DNA of 64,000 nt, from contig NC_079885.1 in NCBI RefSeq assembly GCF_029227915.1, positions 26,909,001 through 26,973,000 of the forward strand. Direction: 5' to 3'. The translations under genes and the position numbers were made by a program. The stretch comes from Hydractinia symbiolongicarpus. Lineage: Eukaryota; Cnidaria; Hydrozoa; Anthoathecata; Hydractiniidae. The notes beneath the pieces are model-generated. The model saw only the letters and a list, made by a program, of their open reading frames with translations. It did not search any database and had not been told where the DNA came from. Position 1 is the stretch's first letter. Each line of letters starts with the position of its first letter. Of this stretch, positions 47,934 through 60,400 are shown one piece after another.

Positions 47934-48720
47934 ATGGTCATGCGGAGTTCTATTCCAGTGTCAGACGATGAAATTCTGGCTCCGGCGAAAGTAGGAATCC
48001 GCATAGATTTGTGGATAGGAGCAGTTTATCCAGTGTATTGGGACAAAAGAGGACTCATGCACCCTGTCTGGCAGAATAAAATATTTTCTATACAGCTGGG
48101 AACATCTGACCAAGGATCTAAACGTTTATCAACTGTGGGAGGATACAAAATACCTTTCCCACAGCAATCTTATCGGGTAAAGTTGCCTTTGAATAGGTCA
48201 GGCTCACTAAGTTTTGCAAAATTTCAATATCTGTACTAAGAACGATAAATTTGAAAGTAAAAATGTTTTTGGACAATACGTTGTAATAGGGAAACATGGG
48301 ACGATTTATGTTTTACAAAATTTGGGGTTTGTGATAAACCAAAAGAAATCTCAATTGCAACCAACGCAACAGATAACGTTTCTAGGGGTAGTTATAGATT
48401 CTGTGGACATGACACTGGCTCTTCCAGAAGAAAAAAAAGTTAAAAAGTCAGAGTTAGTGTCCTTCTACTTCCATCATCAGAAACAACTAATCTAAAATTA
48501 GTTTCACAATACCAGGTGTTCTATCGGCACGATTACAACATCGCTATCTGCAAAGGCAACCCAAATTTAAATCATCAGGGCTCAAACGGACATACCGTAT
48601 TCAGTTCTTTTCTACATACCACTGAGGGATCCAGCCATCCTCTAATACTAAAACCTCAGCATGGTCAGTTTCGGGGAAGTAATGGTAGCACAAGCGTCCC
48701 ATACTAGTAACCCAACACGC
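47934..48720 (+). mobile_element. Decayed DIRS-like (tyrosine recombinase) retrotransposon, reverse transcriptase remnant
   Basis: Fragments of a DIRS-type reverse transcriptase can be read. One frame has WQNKIFSIQLGTSDQGSKRL and GGYKIPFPQQ. The next has LQNLGFVINQKKSQLQPTQQ, ITFLGVVIDSVDMTLALP and EEKKVK, and a third resumes at PGVLSARLQHRYLQRQ. These are the conserved blocks of DIRS/Ngaro polymerases. The part between GYKIPF and the palm is deleted, and at least two frame changes are present. It is a pseudogenic relic. Confidence 0.75.
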
Positions 48721-50380
48721 AAGAGATTATTCTTTTTTAACTGAGGCATTCAACACACATCCCTAAACCAAGATATATTTTCAATTTGGATAAAATAAAT
48801 AGCACATATTTAAATTTAGAAGAAAGTGCTTTTTACTACAGAAGTCAAAAACACTTCAGCTTTATGCGGAACATTTAGTATCTAAGATTTGCCAACGTTC
48901 CAAAACTCTAAATTGAAGTAATCTTAAAAGAAGTGTAATTCTGTTCTGTCTTGTTTATTCTCAGTAGTATGAGAAGACCCCGGGAGAGAATATTTTTATG
49001 TATATATTATTAGTTTTTAAAAGTTATTTCTGTTGAGAAAGTGCAACAAAGATGAAGTAGAGCAGTGTTAAAAGTCAATGCATTTGAAAATAAGTTAAAA
49101 GTACATAACTGTCAGTTTCACGCTGGACGATTATCAAACGTACAGTGGTAAACTACTTCTAAAATTTAAGAAACTGTGAAAAAAAATGCGTAAATCCGGT
49201 GGGAATATAATTAAATTGTATGTATTATTAGAAAGATTTTGTTACGTTATTAGACTTTTTACAAAATATTTATCGCATTGTTTCCTTCATTGTTCTAATT
49301 TCGTTCATCGTTCAAATACGGAGAGCGCAGCTTCATAAAACACAACAGCATGCTAAGAGACCTCTTTAAAACAGACATCCTCTAAAGCCGACAGCTTCAT
49401 TTGTCCCGGATAAATTCGGACATCAGCATACATTATATTCATTTCACTCTTATTACTTTACTGCAAATTTTCATTTAGAAAACGGTTATTTCAAATTTTA
49501 TCATGTAAATGCCTTTTCCTTGACATATCAAGCAATATCCTTGCTGTTACACAATGAGGAAAGCTGTGAAAGGATTGCAAAGGCGCAAAACAATATGATT
49601 TCTTTAATCAAACCTCTTTTAAGAGAATAACTTCCTAAAAATAACAAAAAGTGTTAGTTTTAACAATGTTCCACGTACAAAGGGTGGCATTTCCCTAATT
49701 TTAAGTTTTAACAAAACCGTCTGAGTTACAACCCAGCTACAACCCAGGAGAAAAATGTAAAAAAAATTCTATGTATATCAAATTAAGGATCTATCTTTAT
49801 TTTATTTTCCCATCGCTGGATCTACCTTTTAACCCAACCCATTTTCTTTGCAATTGGTTTAGGATTGATTCACAATATTGAAAGTTGTAGTTCAGCATGA
49901 AACAGTTTTAATTTTGCACACCATGTTGTTCTTCCACTTGAACTACCACCTTGTAAAGATGGATTGGATTCGAACCAATAGCTTTCATGGTTTTGCAACA
50001 ACAGAAACAGCTTTTAAACTACATGGAATAGACATTCAAATTATAATCTGGAAGGACGCTGGGAAATATAAATTTTAGGTCACCCTTAACAAATTGGAAC
50101 CGAACAGAAAATAACCTCCACATATCAGAAACCATCGTGCGTTTTGTAGAATTCTATCGAAAAATTGCGGAGCTGCTAAATTTTAAAAATTTGAATTCGA
50201 AATGAAAAAAGAAGTAATACAATTAATGTTTTTATAAAAGTTCATAAGGTATTCTTTTCAAAGTCATAGCAGTTATTCACCTTTAATAGCTTACAATTTG
50301 GTAAAACACATCAACTTGCAAAATTCTACATTACATGTAGGCTGCAGTAAAGGGCACAAAATTGATACTTTTGATAATGG
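48721..50380. other. Intergenic, no gene seen
   Basis: AT-rich, without recognisable coding blocks or defined repeats. Confidence 0.5.
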
Positions 50381-50762
50381 AAGCATGGTACATGTTGTAC
50401 GGTAGTTCGACATGTAAGATTGTTTAGCAAGGAATGATATGAAATTAGTTGCATGGGTGTGTAACACCAGTTTTAGAGACAGAAAGAGTTCAGATGAGCC
50501 AAGAAAAAGGCTAGGTATCCATAGCTATTAGATATTATCCAAATAAGAAGATTGAGTTGGATGGGGCATTAGGAAAGAATGGAGTAGGATAATTGGGTAA
50601 GAAAGTGTGGAAATTTAATAGTTCTTGGGACAAAGCCGACAGGTAGACCAGGAAAGTCTTGGCAGGAGGTAATAAGGAGAGACTAAACGAAGAGAAATGG
50701 TGAGTTTAGATCTAACGCCAGCAGAAAACCGACATTAAGCCAAGAATGATGATGATGATAGT
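50380..50762 (+). mobile_element. Degenerate LINE 3' fragment
   Basis: This stretch aligns by eye with 59,195-59,640: shared words include TGTTGTACGGTAG, AAGGAATGATATGA, GGGTGTGTAAC, GAGACAGAAAGAGTTCAGATG and TCTTGGCAGGAGGT. It carries substitutions and stops, and ends in a (GAT)n tail. It is an older copy of the same LINE family. Confidence 0.88.
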
Positions 50763-52505
50763 TTAGGAAAGCAGAATTTAAAAAGCATTTATCACACTAA
50801 TTCATCAGTACATGTAAATACATGACCATGCTGATTCAGCAACAATTAGCACATTTTACGAGTGTAGCTAAATTACTTAATATCTTTACTCCAACTATGG
50901 CAAATGAGCTTTGACAAGTTTAAATTGTGCAAATCTAGTATAAATATGGATAAAAACTGCAACCGTGGAACAAACAAATTTTTAACAAGTTTGTCAAATG
51001 CTGGTATTTTGATGATATCGACTCTGTAGATAGTGTTTCTAAAAAATAAATTTCTTTGTTATTATCATTATGGCCCTATCTCAGTAAAGTGGATAGAATA
51101 TTTGTATGAAAACATATTTTGTAAAATCCATTATATATAAATATTTTCTCGTCTGTTAACCTGAATTGTTTCTTAATTTGAAATAATAAGTGAGTTGCAT
51201 GCAAAGTTAAATAAAAATAATTATTTGAGGAAAACTGCCAACACAATTGGATTTTGTCATTGATATACAATGTAGATCAATTTTATCTGTGATTAGCACA
51301 AGGACCTTTAAAGAAGGAAAATGCGATGATTGCAGCTATGCGATAATTGCAGGGAATTTGATAACAAGCAATAATTAACGATAACTATTTAGCGATAATT
51401 AGATACAAAATAATGAATTTATTGCTTAATAAAAATTAACCACTGTATGGCCACTTGATTTGCTACATCGCTATAAGCAATGCTAAGCAATATTTATCAA
51501 TTAGTTGATTTGTTTTCTCTGCCAATATCGGCAACAGCGCTATATTGCTGATACGTAAATTTCACAACTAATTACACAGGAAACAAGTGCAAAACAGTGT
51601 TTTAAAACAAAAAATGGACAATAGCTAGCCTAGCATATTTTTTTGGAATGGCTTTAGTTGTGATCATTAAATTTGCTATAAATTTAGTCAGGAAAGAGGC
51701 ATTTTTGAATTAGTTAGTTTATCCATCTAAAAAAAAAGCACTAAAACAAGTTATGTAGCTAAATTAGGGAACAACTAACATTCTTCTGTAACATACCTTT
51801 TGCCTAAGCTCTTTTCTTTAAAAATAAATTTACCGTAAGGAAAATGGTAGAGAAGGTTGGAGCGTCTTTTTTAAAAAGCTGTACATTGGTACACGTGTTG
51901 ATGTTTTTATTTTGTGTTTATCCATCATTCAATCTTTTTCGCATCTGGATGTTTTATTTTTCTGTCTTTACAGACTTTTTAATTTAAAAATTAATTTTTT
52001 TGTTACCTCAAATATTTTTCATTTTATAAGATTGAGTTAAAACCCAATTTCAAGACTATTTTTTTATTACTGTTTAAAGGTAGTAAAAACGCCCCGAAAA
52101 AAACGCTGACCATGCCTTGAATATGCTTTTTTTGATATTACAATTTTATAAAATATAAAAAAATCTTCAGGCACTGACACAATATAGCTTGTCTTTCTGT
52201 AACTAATTTTACTCACACTTGTTAAATTACACAACCCTTATGTCAAATTTACATTGCATATTCCTCTAAATTTAGAATTATGGTGCTACTTGGTGAAGAT
52301 AAGTTTTGCTTGCTACTAAAAGCTTAATGGTTTTCATGGTCTACTCCTGCATTGTACCTATAGTAATATATCTAAATAAACTTTTTTTTTTGATCACACA
52401 ATTTGTAAAGTTAGCTTTCAGTTAGAGTCTGGTCTTTTCTATGGATCCCCTCATAATTTTTTTCAGATTTTTTTTACAAAGTTAATTACTTGAAAGTGAA
52501 ATCAT

Positions 52506-52539
52506 AATGACCCCATTATTGGCAAATAATGGGGTCATT
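52506..52539. repeat. Perfect 15-bp hairpin
   Basis: AATGACCCCATTATT, loop GGCA, AATAATGGGGTCATT; the arms are exact complements. Confidence 0.95.
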
Positions 52540-52832
52540 ACATTAAATTTTTCTTTTCTCTATTATCATAATTTTAATTTGATATAGTGTAAAAATGTAA
52601 GTACAGATCATTACCTACAAATTTTAATTGTTTCAGCCTTTTTCTTCGGCAAATGCAGAAGTATTGGCAGTTATAAGGTTATATGGCTATAAGGCAAAAA
52701 TATTGCCGAAGCATGAACATGATTGTTGACTGTTGTAGTTTCCCTCTTTTTATGAATATATATTCACATTTTTCATACTTCTAGATCCCATCACAATGAC
52801 AAAAAACCTCCCACTGCCCACTTCGATAATAT

Positions 52833-52864
52833 ATATTTTTTAATTTTTAAAAATTAAAAAATAT
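52833..52864. repeat. 32-bp perfect AT palindrome
   Basis: ATATTTTTTAATTTTT followed immediately by its exact reverse complement, with no loop. Confidence 0.95.
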
Positions 52865-53622
52865 AAAAGCTTTTCAGTGCTTTTGGTCATTGTCTTTGGT
52901 AGTTTTTCTGCCACAGTGATATGTTACTTCCGCAATCATTTTCTATAACAGCAAGATAGACAATTTTAACCTGTGTGGAAAAAAAGCTAAATTAAAAATA
53001 AGTTTCTGAGGAAAGAGCCAAATTAAAAAAAAAAAATCTGAAAAATAATAAAAATTATTTTCTAGAGAAACAATGGAAATAAAAAAATAATTCTCTGAGG
53101 AAACAATGCAAAATTAAAGACCGAAAATCAATGCAAGATTTTTGCAAATGCTTACCTTGTTGTGAGCATAAAATTAAAAACTGTTTCTAAATATGTCAAA
53201 AATAGCAACTTTGAGTACTCCATAAATTGTATACTTTATTTTCATTTTAAAAAGGCTATAAGGATTTCTTCCCATTGGAAAAAAGCTTGAATGTATTCTG
53301 GGCATTTATTGACAGGGAAATATATTCTTGGTATTTGTTCCTGATAATCGTGCTTCTTTAATTAGAGAAAAACTTTGTAACCAGGGCTTCTGAAATAACA
53401 TCCTCACCCAACAAACAAAATAGTATACAATACTCTTCCCTCCAAAGACGACAACAAAATCAGTAAAAATACAATCAAGACACCTTACTCTCAAAGATTC
53501 AGACATCCTTTATGGGTGATTCCATACATTTTAAAACACAAAATAGCAAATGACTTCTCCCCCAGCTTTGTTTGCAACAGAGATTGGCACAATTTATTTT
53601 TTTGTACCAAAAAGTACATGAA

Positions 53623-53638
53623 ACACACACACACACAC
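53623..53638. repeat. (CA)n microsatellite
   Basis: About eight AC units. Confidence 0.85.
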
Positions 53639-54319
53639 TAAATTGGAGTGCTTTGTTTACTGGTAGTGTTACTGATACAGTTTCCTAGAGTACGAACTAT
53701 GTAAAAACACACATTCTGGAAACGAAACGAAATGTATAAAGAAGAAAATGGTGTGCATATTAACAATCGCGAAGGAAAAACAATGCTTTTGTTTAGAAAC
53801 AAACTTTATTAGTATATTTCATGATTTATTAAAGAACAGTTAAAATAAGAGATCAATTTGCACCTTTTTTCTGCACTTTGTGAAGGAAATGGTTATAAAA
53901 ATTATTATTTTAAACTACCTTAAAAACGTCGAATTGATGATGCGCCGAAACAAAACCAAACCATCACGCTATCGCGATTGAATTATATCCTCAGGCCTTT
54001 TCAGGAAAATTTTAATACGTGTGTGCCAAAAAGCACGCCTCAAGTATTTTAGGTGTGTTTTTGGGTGTGCTGCTTAATCTAGAAAATCGGGATCTAAAAA
54101 GAAGAAAATAACATGGATCAAATATCCCAGAGTCCTGAATTTGCTAAATAGCTCCAACCTAAAACAAAATGCAGCTTAATAACTAGTTACATATCTACAC
54201 TAGTTACTATGTAGCTAGTGTTTTTTTCTAAGCAAGTATCATACTTTACTTTAAAATTCTTACATCAATGACATCAATTTTTAATTAGAATGCATTTGAA
54301 AATGTGCTTATAGCTCATT

Positions 54320-55035
54320 AAGGTACGACACGAGGGACATTTTCATGCGCATGCTATGCAACATGTCCTTTAGCATGGTCTCATGAAAAACTTTAATTTA
54401 ATTGTTTCTACCTCCTGAAGGATGGATGTGGAGAGAGTGGAAAGTATTTCTAGGTTATCGGAGCTGTATGCACCATTGAAGTTACTAACCAGATATTATT
54501 ACTTTTGTGGTATACTACAAATGTATATCCTAACTATCCCGTAACACAGGGTTTGTTTTATAAAAGTTGATTAAAATTGTCTTTTCTCATCAGATAGCTT
54601 TGTCTTTTCATCCGACATTTTTGCTTTTTTTCCTATTTTCTCTTTTCACTTGATGTTCGACGTAAGAAAAGCAATGTTTCTTGCATTTCCATTGGTCGAT
54701 TACATTACATAGTGTAATTGACTGCCTCAAAAGATGTTGCAAAATATTTGTTGCATGATATGGGGACACGAGGCACAAATGTGTAGAACAATAATTTTGT
54801 CCTGGGACATGTTGCAGAGGGTGGCGACACAAGCAATATTTGCTATGCAACAAAATGTTCATCAAATTTTGTCACCGGAGCACAGGCACAAAAATATCAT
54901 CAGATCTAATTTTTGCTCCATGCAACATTTTTTTTCCTCTATTGCAGTAAAAAGTAGATATAAGACATGAGCCATTTGTGTGCAATGGAGCAATGTTGCA
55001 TAGCACGCACATGAAAATATCAGTCTAGCCCTCTT
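54320..55035. mobile_element. Inverted-repeat element (MITE-like), about 0.7 kb
   Basis: Near the left end is GACATTTTCATGCGCATGCT and ATGCAACATG. Near the right end the opposite strand reads GATATTTTCATGTGCGTGCT and ATGCAACATT. The ~30-bp arms differ at a few positions. Inside are repeated GTTGCATGATAT and TATGCAACAAAATG words. No coding frame or clear target duplication; the exact termini are uncertain. Confidence 0.65.
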
Positions 55036-55399
55036 AGCTTTACTATAAGCACATGATCATTTTTTAAAATTTATTTTATATTGTCAAGAAAAACAATCAT
55101 AACCTTTAAAAAACACATTAACCTAACATGAAGACCATTTTGTACCACCACCAATCTTTGACACTATGGTAGACGAAAAGTCAAATGTTTATGTTAAACT
55201 GAAGATGACTAAATATATATACACTACATATACACCCGTAAAAGAACAATTATAGCAATCATATGTAGTATCTCAATAATTGTATACCACATTTATTGAC
55301 ATACTACACCTCAGAATTGCTAAAATATTACTACAGGATTCCTGACAGTAGAGCTATATATATTTAGAATGACAAATTAACAAATTATCAAAAAATCTA

Positions 55400-55541
55400 A
55401 TCTATTATATAATACCTGTATACGTCTGTCCGTCAGTCTGTCACGCAAAATGGTAGCTTAGCTGCGTAAGTAGCGAGAAGCACGCAATACGGTATAAAAG
55501 GACGGGCGAACCCGTGGATTTTTCCACAGGTTAACGACTAG
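55400..55541 (+). mobile_element. Helitron-like short element
   Basis: It begins around ACCTGTATACGTCTGTCCGT and ends with a stem-loop, CCCGTGGATTTTTCCACAGG, followed by TTAACGACTAG and then T at 55542. This is the best-preserved hairpin of the group also found at 14.4 and 47.2 kb. Confidence 0.55.
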
Positions 55542-56179
55542 TAATTCTTACTTGTGGAAAAAAATCATTTTATCATCTGGTATATATAATTATTATTCTG
55601 CATGCTAAATGCAGGGAGTGTATGTGATAAATTGTCGATAAGTGGTGTAAATACGACAATGAATATATATTAGTCGGTGGCCCGTGGTAAGTTCCAGAGT
55701 TTCCATTAATTCCACATTACCTCCAAGCGTACCTCCTACTTAAAAACAAGTTGATTTCATATAAAGGAACTTGGAAAGTTGTTTATGAATCTTTCCACTT
55801 TGTTCAGAAATCTTAAATGGTTCTTACGTTTTAAAGGCAGCATTTGTGAAAGTTTTATTTCCACCCTGTTTAATGTGTTAATTGTTAAAACCTTGCTACA
55901 TTATATTAAGTACTTTTGGATTCATCTGTACCATATTACTGTTTGTTTTGTGTTACTGTTTGTTGTATGATTATGTTGTGTATTTGTGTGTGCTAATTCG
56001 TTTCTGCCTCTTTTTGTTTTTTTTTGTTTTTTATATAGCTATGTACCTTTTTTACATACCAAATCCCTAAATTGTCAAGGTGCGACCCGACATCGAAGAC
56101 TCTGTGGAGCGCTTAATAAGAGCCGCAAACTGTGCCACACGGTCAGGTGAAGTGCTTTAGTACTGGTATACAGTATGTC

Positions 56180-56460
56180 ATAAATCAAGGCTGGGCTGGG
56201 CTAAGCACTTAGTACATTAAAACGGTGTTGTACAGAGACTCTGTTTAATAAAAAAACAATAAACAGTCCATTGCTAACACAGGGCTGAGCGGTTAGTCCA
56301 GGTAAACAGTGTTGCGCATCCGTACAGGGTGGATTACAGTTTAAAAAATAATTGTTACAGTGGGCACATTGCACATGCGAAAGGCGTGACAGCCTTTTCT
56401 AAAAAACAATCTGTTGTTAACACTGGGCTAAGTGCTTAGTACAGTTAAACATACCTAGTT
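56180..56460. repeat. Three degenerate copies of a GGGCTAAGTGCTTAGTACA motif
   Basis: GGGCTAAGCACTTAGTACAT (about 56,198), GGGCTGAGCGGTTAGTCCAG (56,282) and GGGCTAAGTGCTTAGTACAG (56,425) occur with related flanks (AACAATAAACAGTCC, AACAATCTGTTGTTAACAC). AAGCACTT and AAGTGCTT are self-complementary halves. Confidence 0.65.
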
Positions 56461-57092
56461 GAACAGGTGCATAGAGCCATAATACCCTAAAATCTTCATT
56501 GCAACTTCGGTTTAAATAAAAACACAGGGAACAGCTGTCACTATTCGTCCACCAAAAAAAATTGCTCGGTCATTTCATTTGTCAGAAAAAGTTTGCAGAA
56601 AAATAATAAAATATGTAGCTAGCTAGCTACCTAGTAACTGCATTTAGCATAAAAATTATTGCTTAAGAATATCATTGTTGTAGCCAAACTGCATTTTATA
56701 CTTTCACTATTAAAGAGATTTTAATTGTTAAATTTTTTTTTGTCCTTACCAATACATAAAATAGTTTTAAACAAGCTACGAAATAGATGATTACTTACTT
56801 ACTTCGTTAGCTTTGATTCTAAAGACTGACCTGTGTCAAGACAAGACGAGCAGCAATAGGTAGTAAAGCAAAATATCATTCTTTCTGTGATCTATTTATT
56901 ATCATCAAAATACTTGATAAAACGGTTGAATCAGGATGATCTAACATTACATTAACTCCATGCTCTGAGAAAAGACTCATACTCTTACTGTCAAGCTACC
57001 ATTATGGACTATTCTATCTACCATTTTGAATTATTTAATTCCGTACAAATAACTAAACAAATGTAACTCTAAAAACCATCAGCAGAAACCCA

Positions 57093-57140
57093 AAGGGGTG
57101 CCGAATAATTCAGGGGTGCCCAATATTTCACTACAAACTC
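57093..57140 (-). mobile_element. Terminal motif shared with the satellite edge
   Basis: On the minus strand it reads GTAGTGAAATATTGGGCACC, then CCTGAATTATTCGGCACCCC and TTTGG, matching 26,163-26,214 in inverse orientation. It lies about 270 bases upstream of the CDT1 start. Confidence 0.55.
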
Positions 57141-57412
57141 CACAACAAAATAGATACACCATCGTAATATGTCGCTATGTTCATAATGCACGAAATAATT
57201 ATGATATCACTGTATGTAAAAATTCACCAATCAGGTCAAGCCCACGTGATTAATTTGACCAATCATGTTGCGTTAATCGTTAGCTTTACCCGCGAAAATA
57301 ACCTTTCAGTAGATTTCCTTTTTAGCTCAGACCTTCCAAAACATTGCACATTGTATTAGATCGTTGAATTGAATCCTGCAGGACCACTAGCCATACGTAC
57401 AAGCAAAATATA

Positions 57413-60400
57413 ATGGAACAAACAACTGTAAGTCAGTATTTCACAGCTCGCAAAAATAGCACTTCCTTACATCCTTCTAAAAGAAGAAAGTTGGATGCGG
57501 CAACGGACAGCATTAGTATTGATTGTAAATACAAGAGATCTAGCAAAGCAAAATTGTCGCAACGAAAAACAACTACCAATCTACGAAAACAAGTGACAAA
57601 AGAGAAACAAACTGCTATGAGTGTTAACGATTTATTGACAGCATCCCCGTTGATTATTAGAAATGAAGTAACAAAAGTCAATGATGACCATGTGTCGTCT
57701 TCTTCTCCAAAAAGAAAATTAACAAAGCAGACCAATACTGCTTCTGAAAAAAGTGGAGATGTCCCATCAGTCATGTCAAACTTACACGCATGCAATAAAG
57801 CAATACTGTCAAGCAAGAGAAGTATGATCCAGATAAACAATGATATTAATGAGCAAGCAAAAAATATTTTACATAGCAGAGGAGCTGCCTTGGTAAAAGC
57901 AAGTCTAAGAAATTGTAAAAATGCAGTTAATACAAATGCTTTAAAGAATTCCGAACTGCAGAAAAAATCTTCAAGGGAATGTAAAACACCTATTTCAGAA
58001 AGAAGGGGTCGTCTAAGAGGCAAATATGCTAATTTGCTGAAAGATGATAATGTACCAATCAATAATGTTGAATCTGCAACTCCTCTTCAAAAGAACATCT
58101 CAGAGTAAGTTTATTACTTTCTGTGTGACGTAATTTTAATTTGATTTTATTGGAGAACAATGGGCATGCGTGCACTTTTGCGTAGGTAAAAAAAACAAGA
58201 CTCGCACCTGGCAAAATGTCAATTAATGAAGATGTTTTAAAAAAGCATAACAGCCAAGAAGAACTGGTGTTATATTTTAACAAAATTCTTTGGATTTTCC
58301 TAAAAAGTTCCCTAATTGGATTCAAACATTTCTTTTTTGGATGGATTTATTTTATTCCTGTGGTCTGTTGTTTACCTACAAAAAATCTTGCGCATGTAAA
58401 TATTGGCAACTCATCTCTAAAGTCCTCTTTTTTGAAGATGTAAAAATCTCTATTTTCAGGTACACTGATAATAGTTTGTTTATTATGTCACAGAGATTTT
58501 ACATTTGTTATAGTGATATAAACCATTAGTTCTATCCTTCATGTTAGCAATGCATCTGACATCAAAAGCTTTATTTAAATTGCTTTTTAACCATTTATCC
58601 CTGAAGTAACACTTTCCTAAACATATTTGTTCCTGTTATCAGGAATTAATTTGCTTAAGGGAACCCGAGGTATAAAATAATGTTGGACTTGTTTTTCGCT
58701 CTTAAGATATTAAAAAATTCCAGATTTAATTATGCTGCATAAATTATAATCTCAAATTAAGCAATAGCAAATTTTGACATTTTCTGTTATAAGTAATTTT
58801 AGACCTATTAAGGGATGTGCATTTAAACTTGCATAGATATTATAAAGGTGAACTTAGTAGCTTAAAATTTTGCTAAAATGACACTTGTTTGGGCGTCTTA
58901 TAAGAGATGCTCATAAAAACCACCTTAACTTGTTTTTGTCAATTCCATCATTCGCAAAATCAAATTCTTGCGGAAATTCAAGTTTTCAAAACTTTTACAG
59001 GCCTATCAATAAGGAGAGAGCAATTGCTCTTGCTCATGCAAAAACTTTCTAATTCTGAGAAATGAGGGGGTGTTGGAAGAAGTGTTGCAGGATAGGTTCT
59101 GCTTGGAAAAAGTTCAGAGAGTTACTTCCTTTGTTGACTAGCAGAGTGTTGTCAATCGAGGTAAAAGGTAGGTTGTATGAGGCCTGTGTAAGTGTTATGT
59201 TGTACGGTAGTGAGACATGGGCAGTGAAGCAGGAAGATCTTGACCGTTTAGAAAGGAATGATATGAGAATGGTTAGGTGGGTGTGTAACGCCAGTCTGAG
59301 AGACAGAAAGAGTTCAGATGGGCTAAGAAGCAGGCTCTGTAGTCTCCGTAGAATTAAATATGTTATCCAGATAAGAAGATTGAATTGGCTGGGGCACTTG
59401 GAAAGAATGGAGGAGGATAATTTGGTAAGAAAGGGTAGAGACTTGATAGTTCCTGGGGCAAAGCCCAGTGGCAGACCGAGAAAGACTTGGCAGGAGGTTA
59501 TAAGGACAGACTTGATACAGAGGAAGTTGAGTTTAGATCTAACACAGTCTAGATCAGATTGGAAGAGGGTCATTAATATACCCCGTCCAACCCATGCTAG
59601 CATGGAAAACAGACCTTTTAGCCGAGAATGATGAATGAATGATGAAGGATGATGAGAAACTAGCTGAGCCATTAATTGCTCCCAAATTTCACAAAAAGTT
59701 CTGCCTGAGCAATATTGATTCATCTCACATGGAAATCAATAATCTCCTTCTTTTTATTTACAGTAAAAAAGAACTAAATGTATAAAAGATAAAATAAAAT
59801 AGATAAAGAAAAGACTTTATAGTAACATGTGTTTATAAATTTTTTTAATGTTACCAATTAATTTATTCAAGGTCAAACTAAGGCGTTGACTCTATTATTT
59901 TACCCAAAAATATTATGCTTGATTTCAAGAGAAAAAACTTCCATTGCACACTTTTATTTAGGTCTAGTTCCCAAAGATCATCAGATAAATTCCGCCATCT
60001 TACACAAAAGGCAACTCCTGTGACATTTGCTTTGCCCTTGAAGTATAAAAATCTTTTGGAGATGTTCAGATGTACAGACTCAGTGCTGTTTCTACTAAAT
60101 CAGAGGTCTGAAACCTGTACATATGACAGACTAAAGAAGTCTGTTCAAGCCATGTGTGGAAGGTAGGTGTTGCTGAAGTGTTTCTGGCTCCTGTATTTTT
60201 TTATTTTTTGGGGGTGGAGTAAGAACTACATTTTTCTTTTATAAAGCAACCCCAAATTAATTGTCAACAATTTGGCTGGGATGTATAAGTAGTTAATAAT
60301 AGTATAAATGAAATAAACAATATGCCTATATAAACTTATCTAGGTAAACGATTAAACTATTTTAGGGGGGAATTTACCATTAGTAGTCATTAATAAATGT

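Larger units (their letters stand above)
50763..54319. other. Gene-poor AT-rich region with hairpins
   Basis: No exon was recognised on either strand. Apart from the two hairpins and the CA repeat listed separately, no defined element was seen. Confidence 0.5.

Noticed and set aside
47934-48707. Plus-strand host gene
   Set aside because: The readable blocks are DIRS-type polymerase motifs spread over different frames with an internal deletion, so this is a transposon relic.
57433-58062. 209-codon minus-strand frame opposite CDT1 exon 1
   Set aside because: It is the antisense shadow of a basic, Ser/Lys-rich exon and has no family resemblance.
59049-59723. 224-codon minus-strand frame opposite the LINE
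   Set aside because: It is the antisense of a recognisable reverse transcriptase tail.
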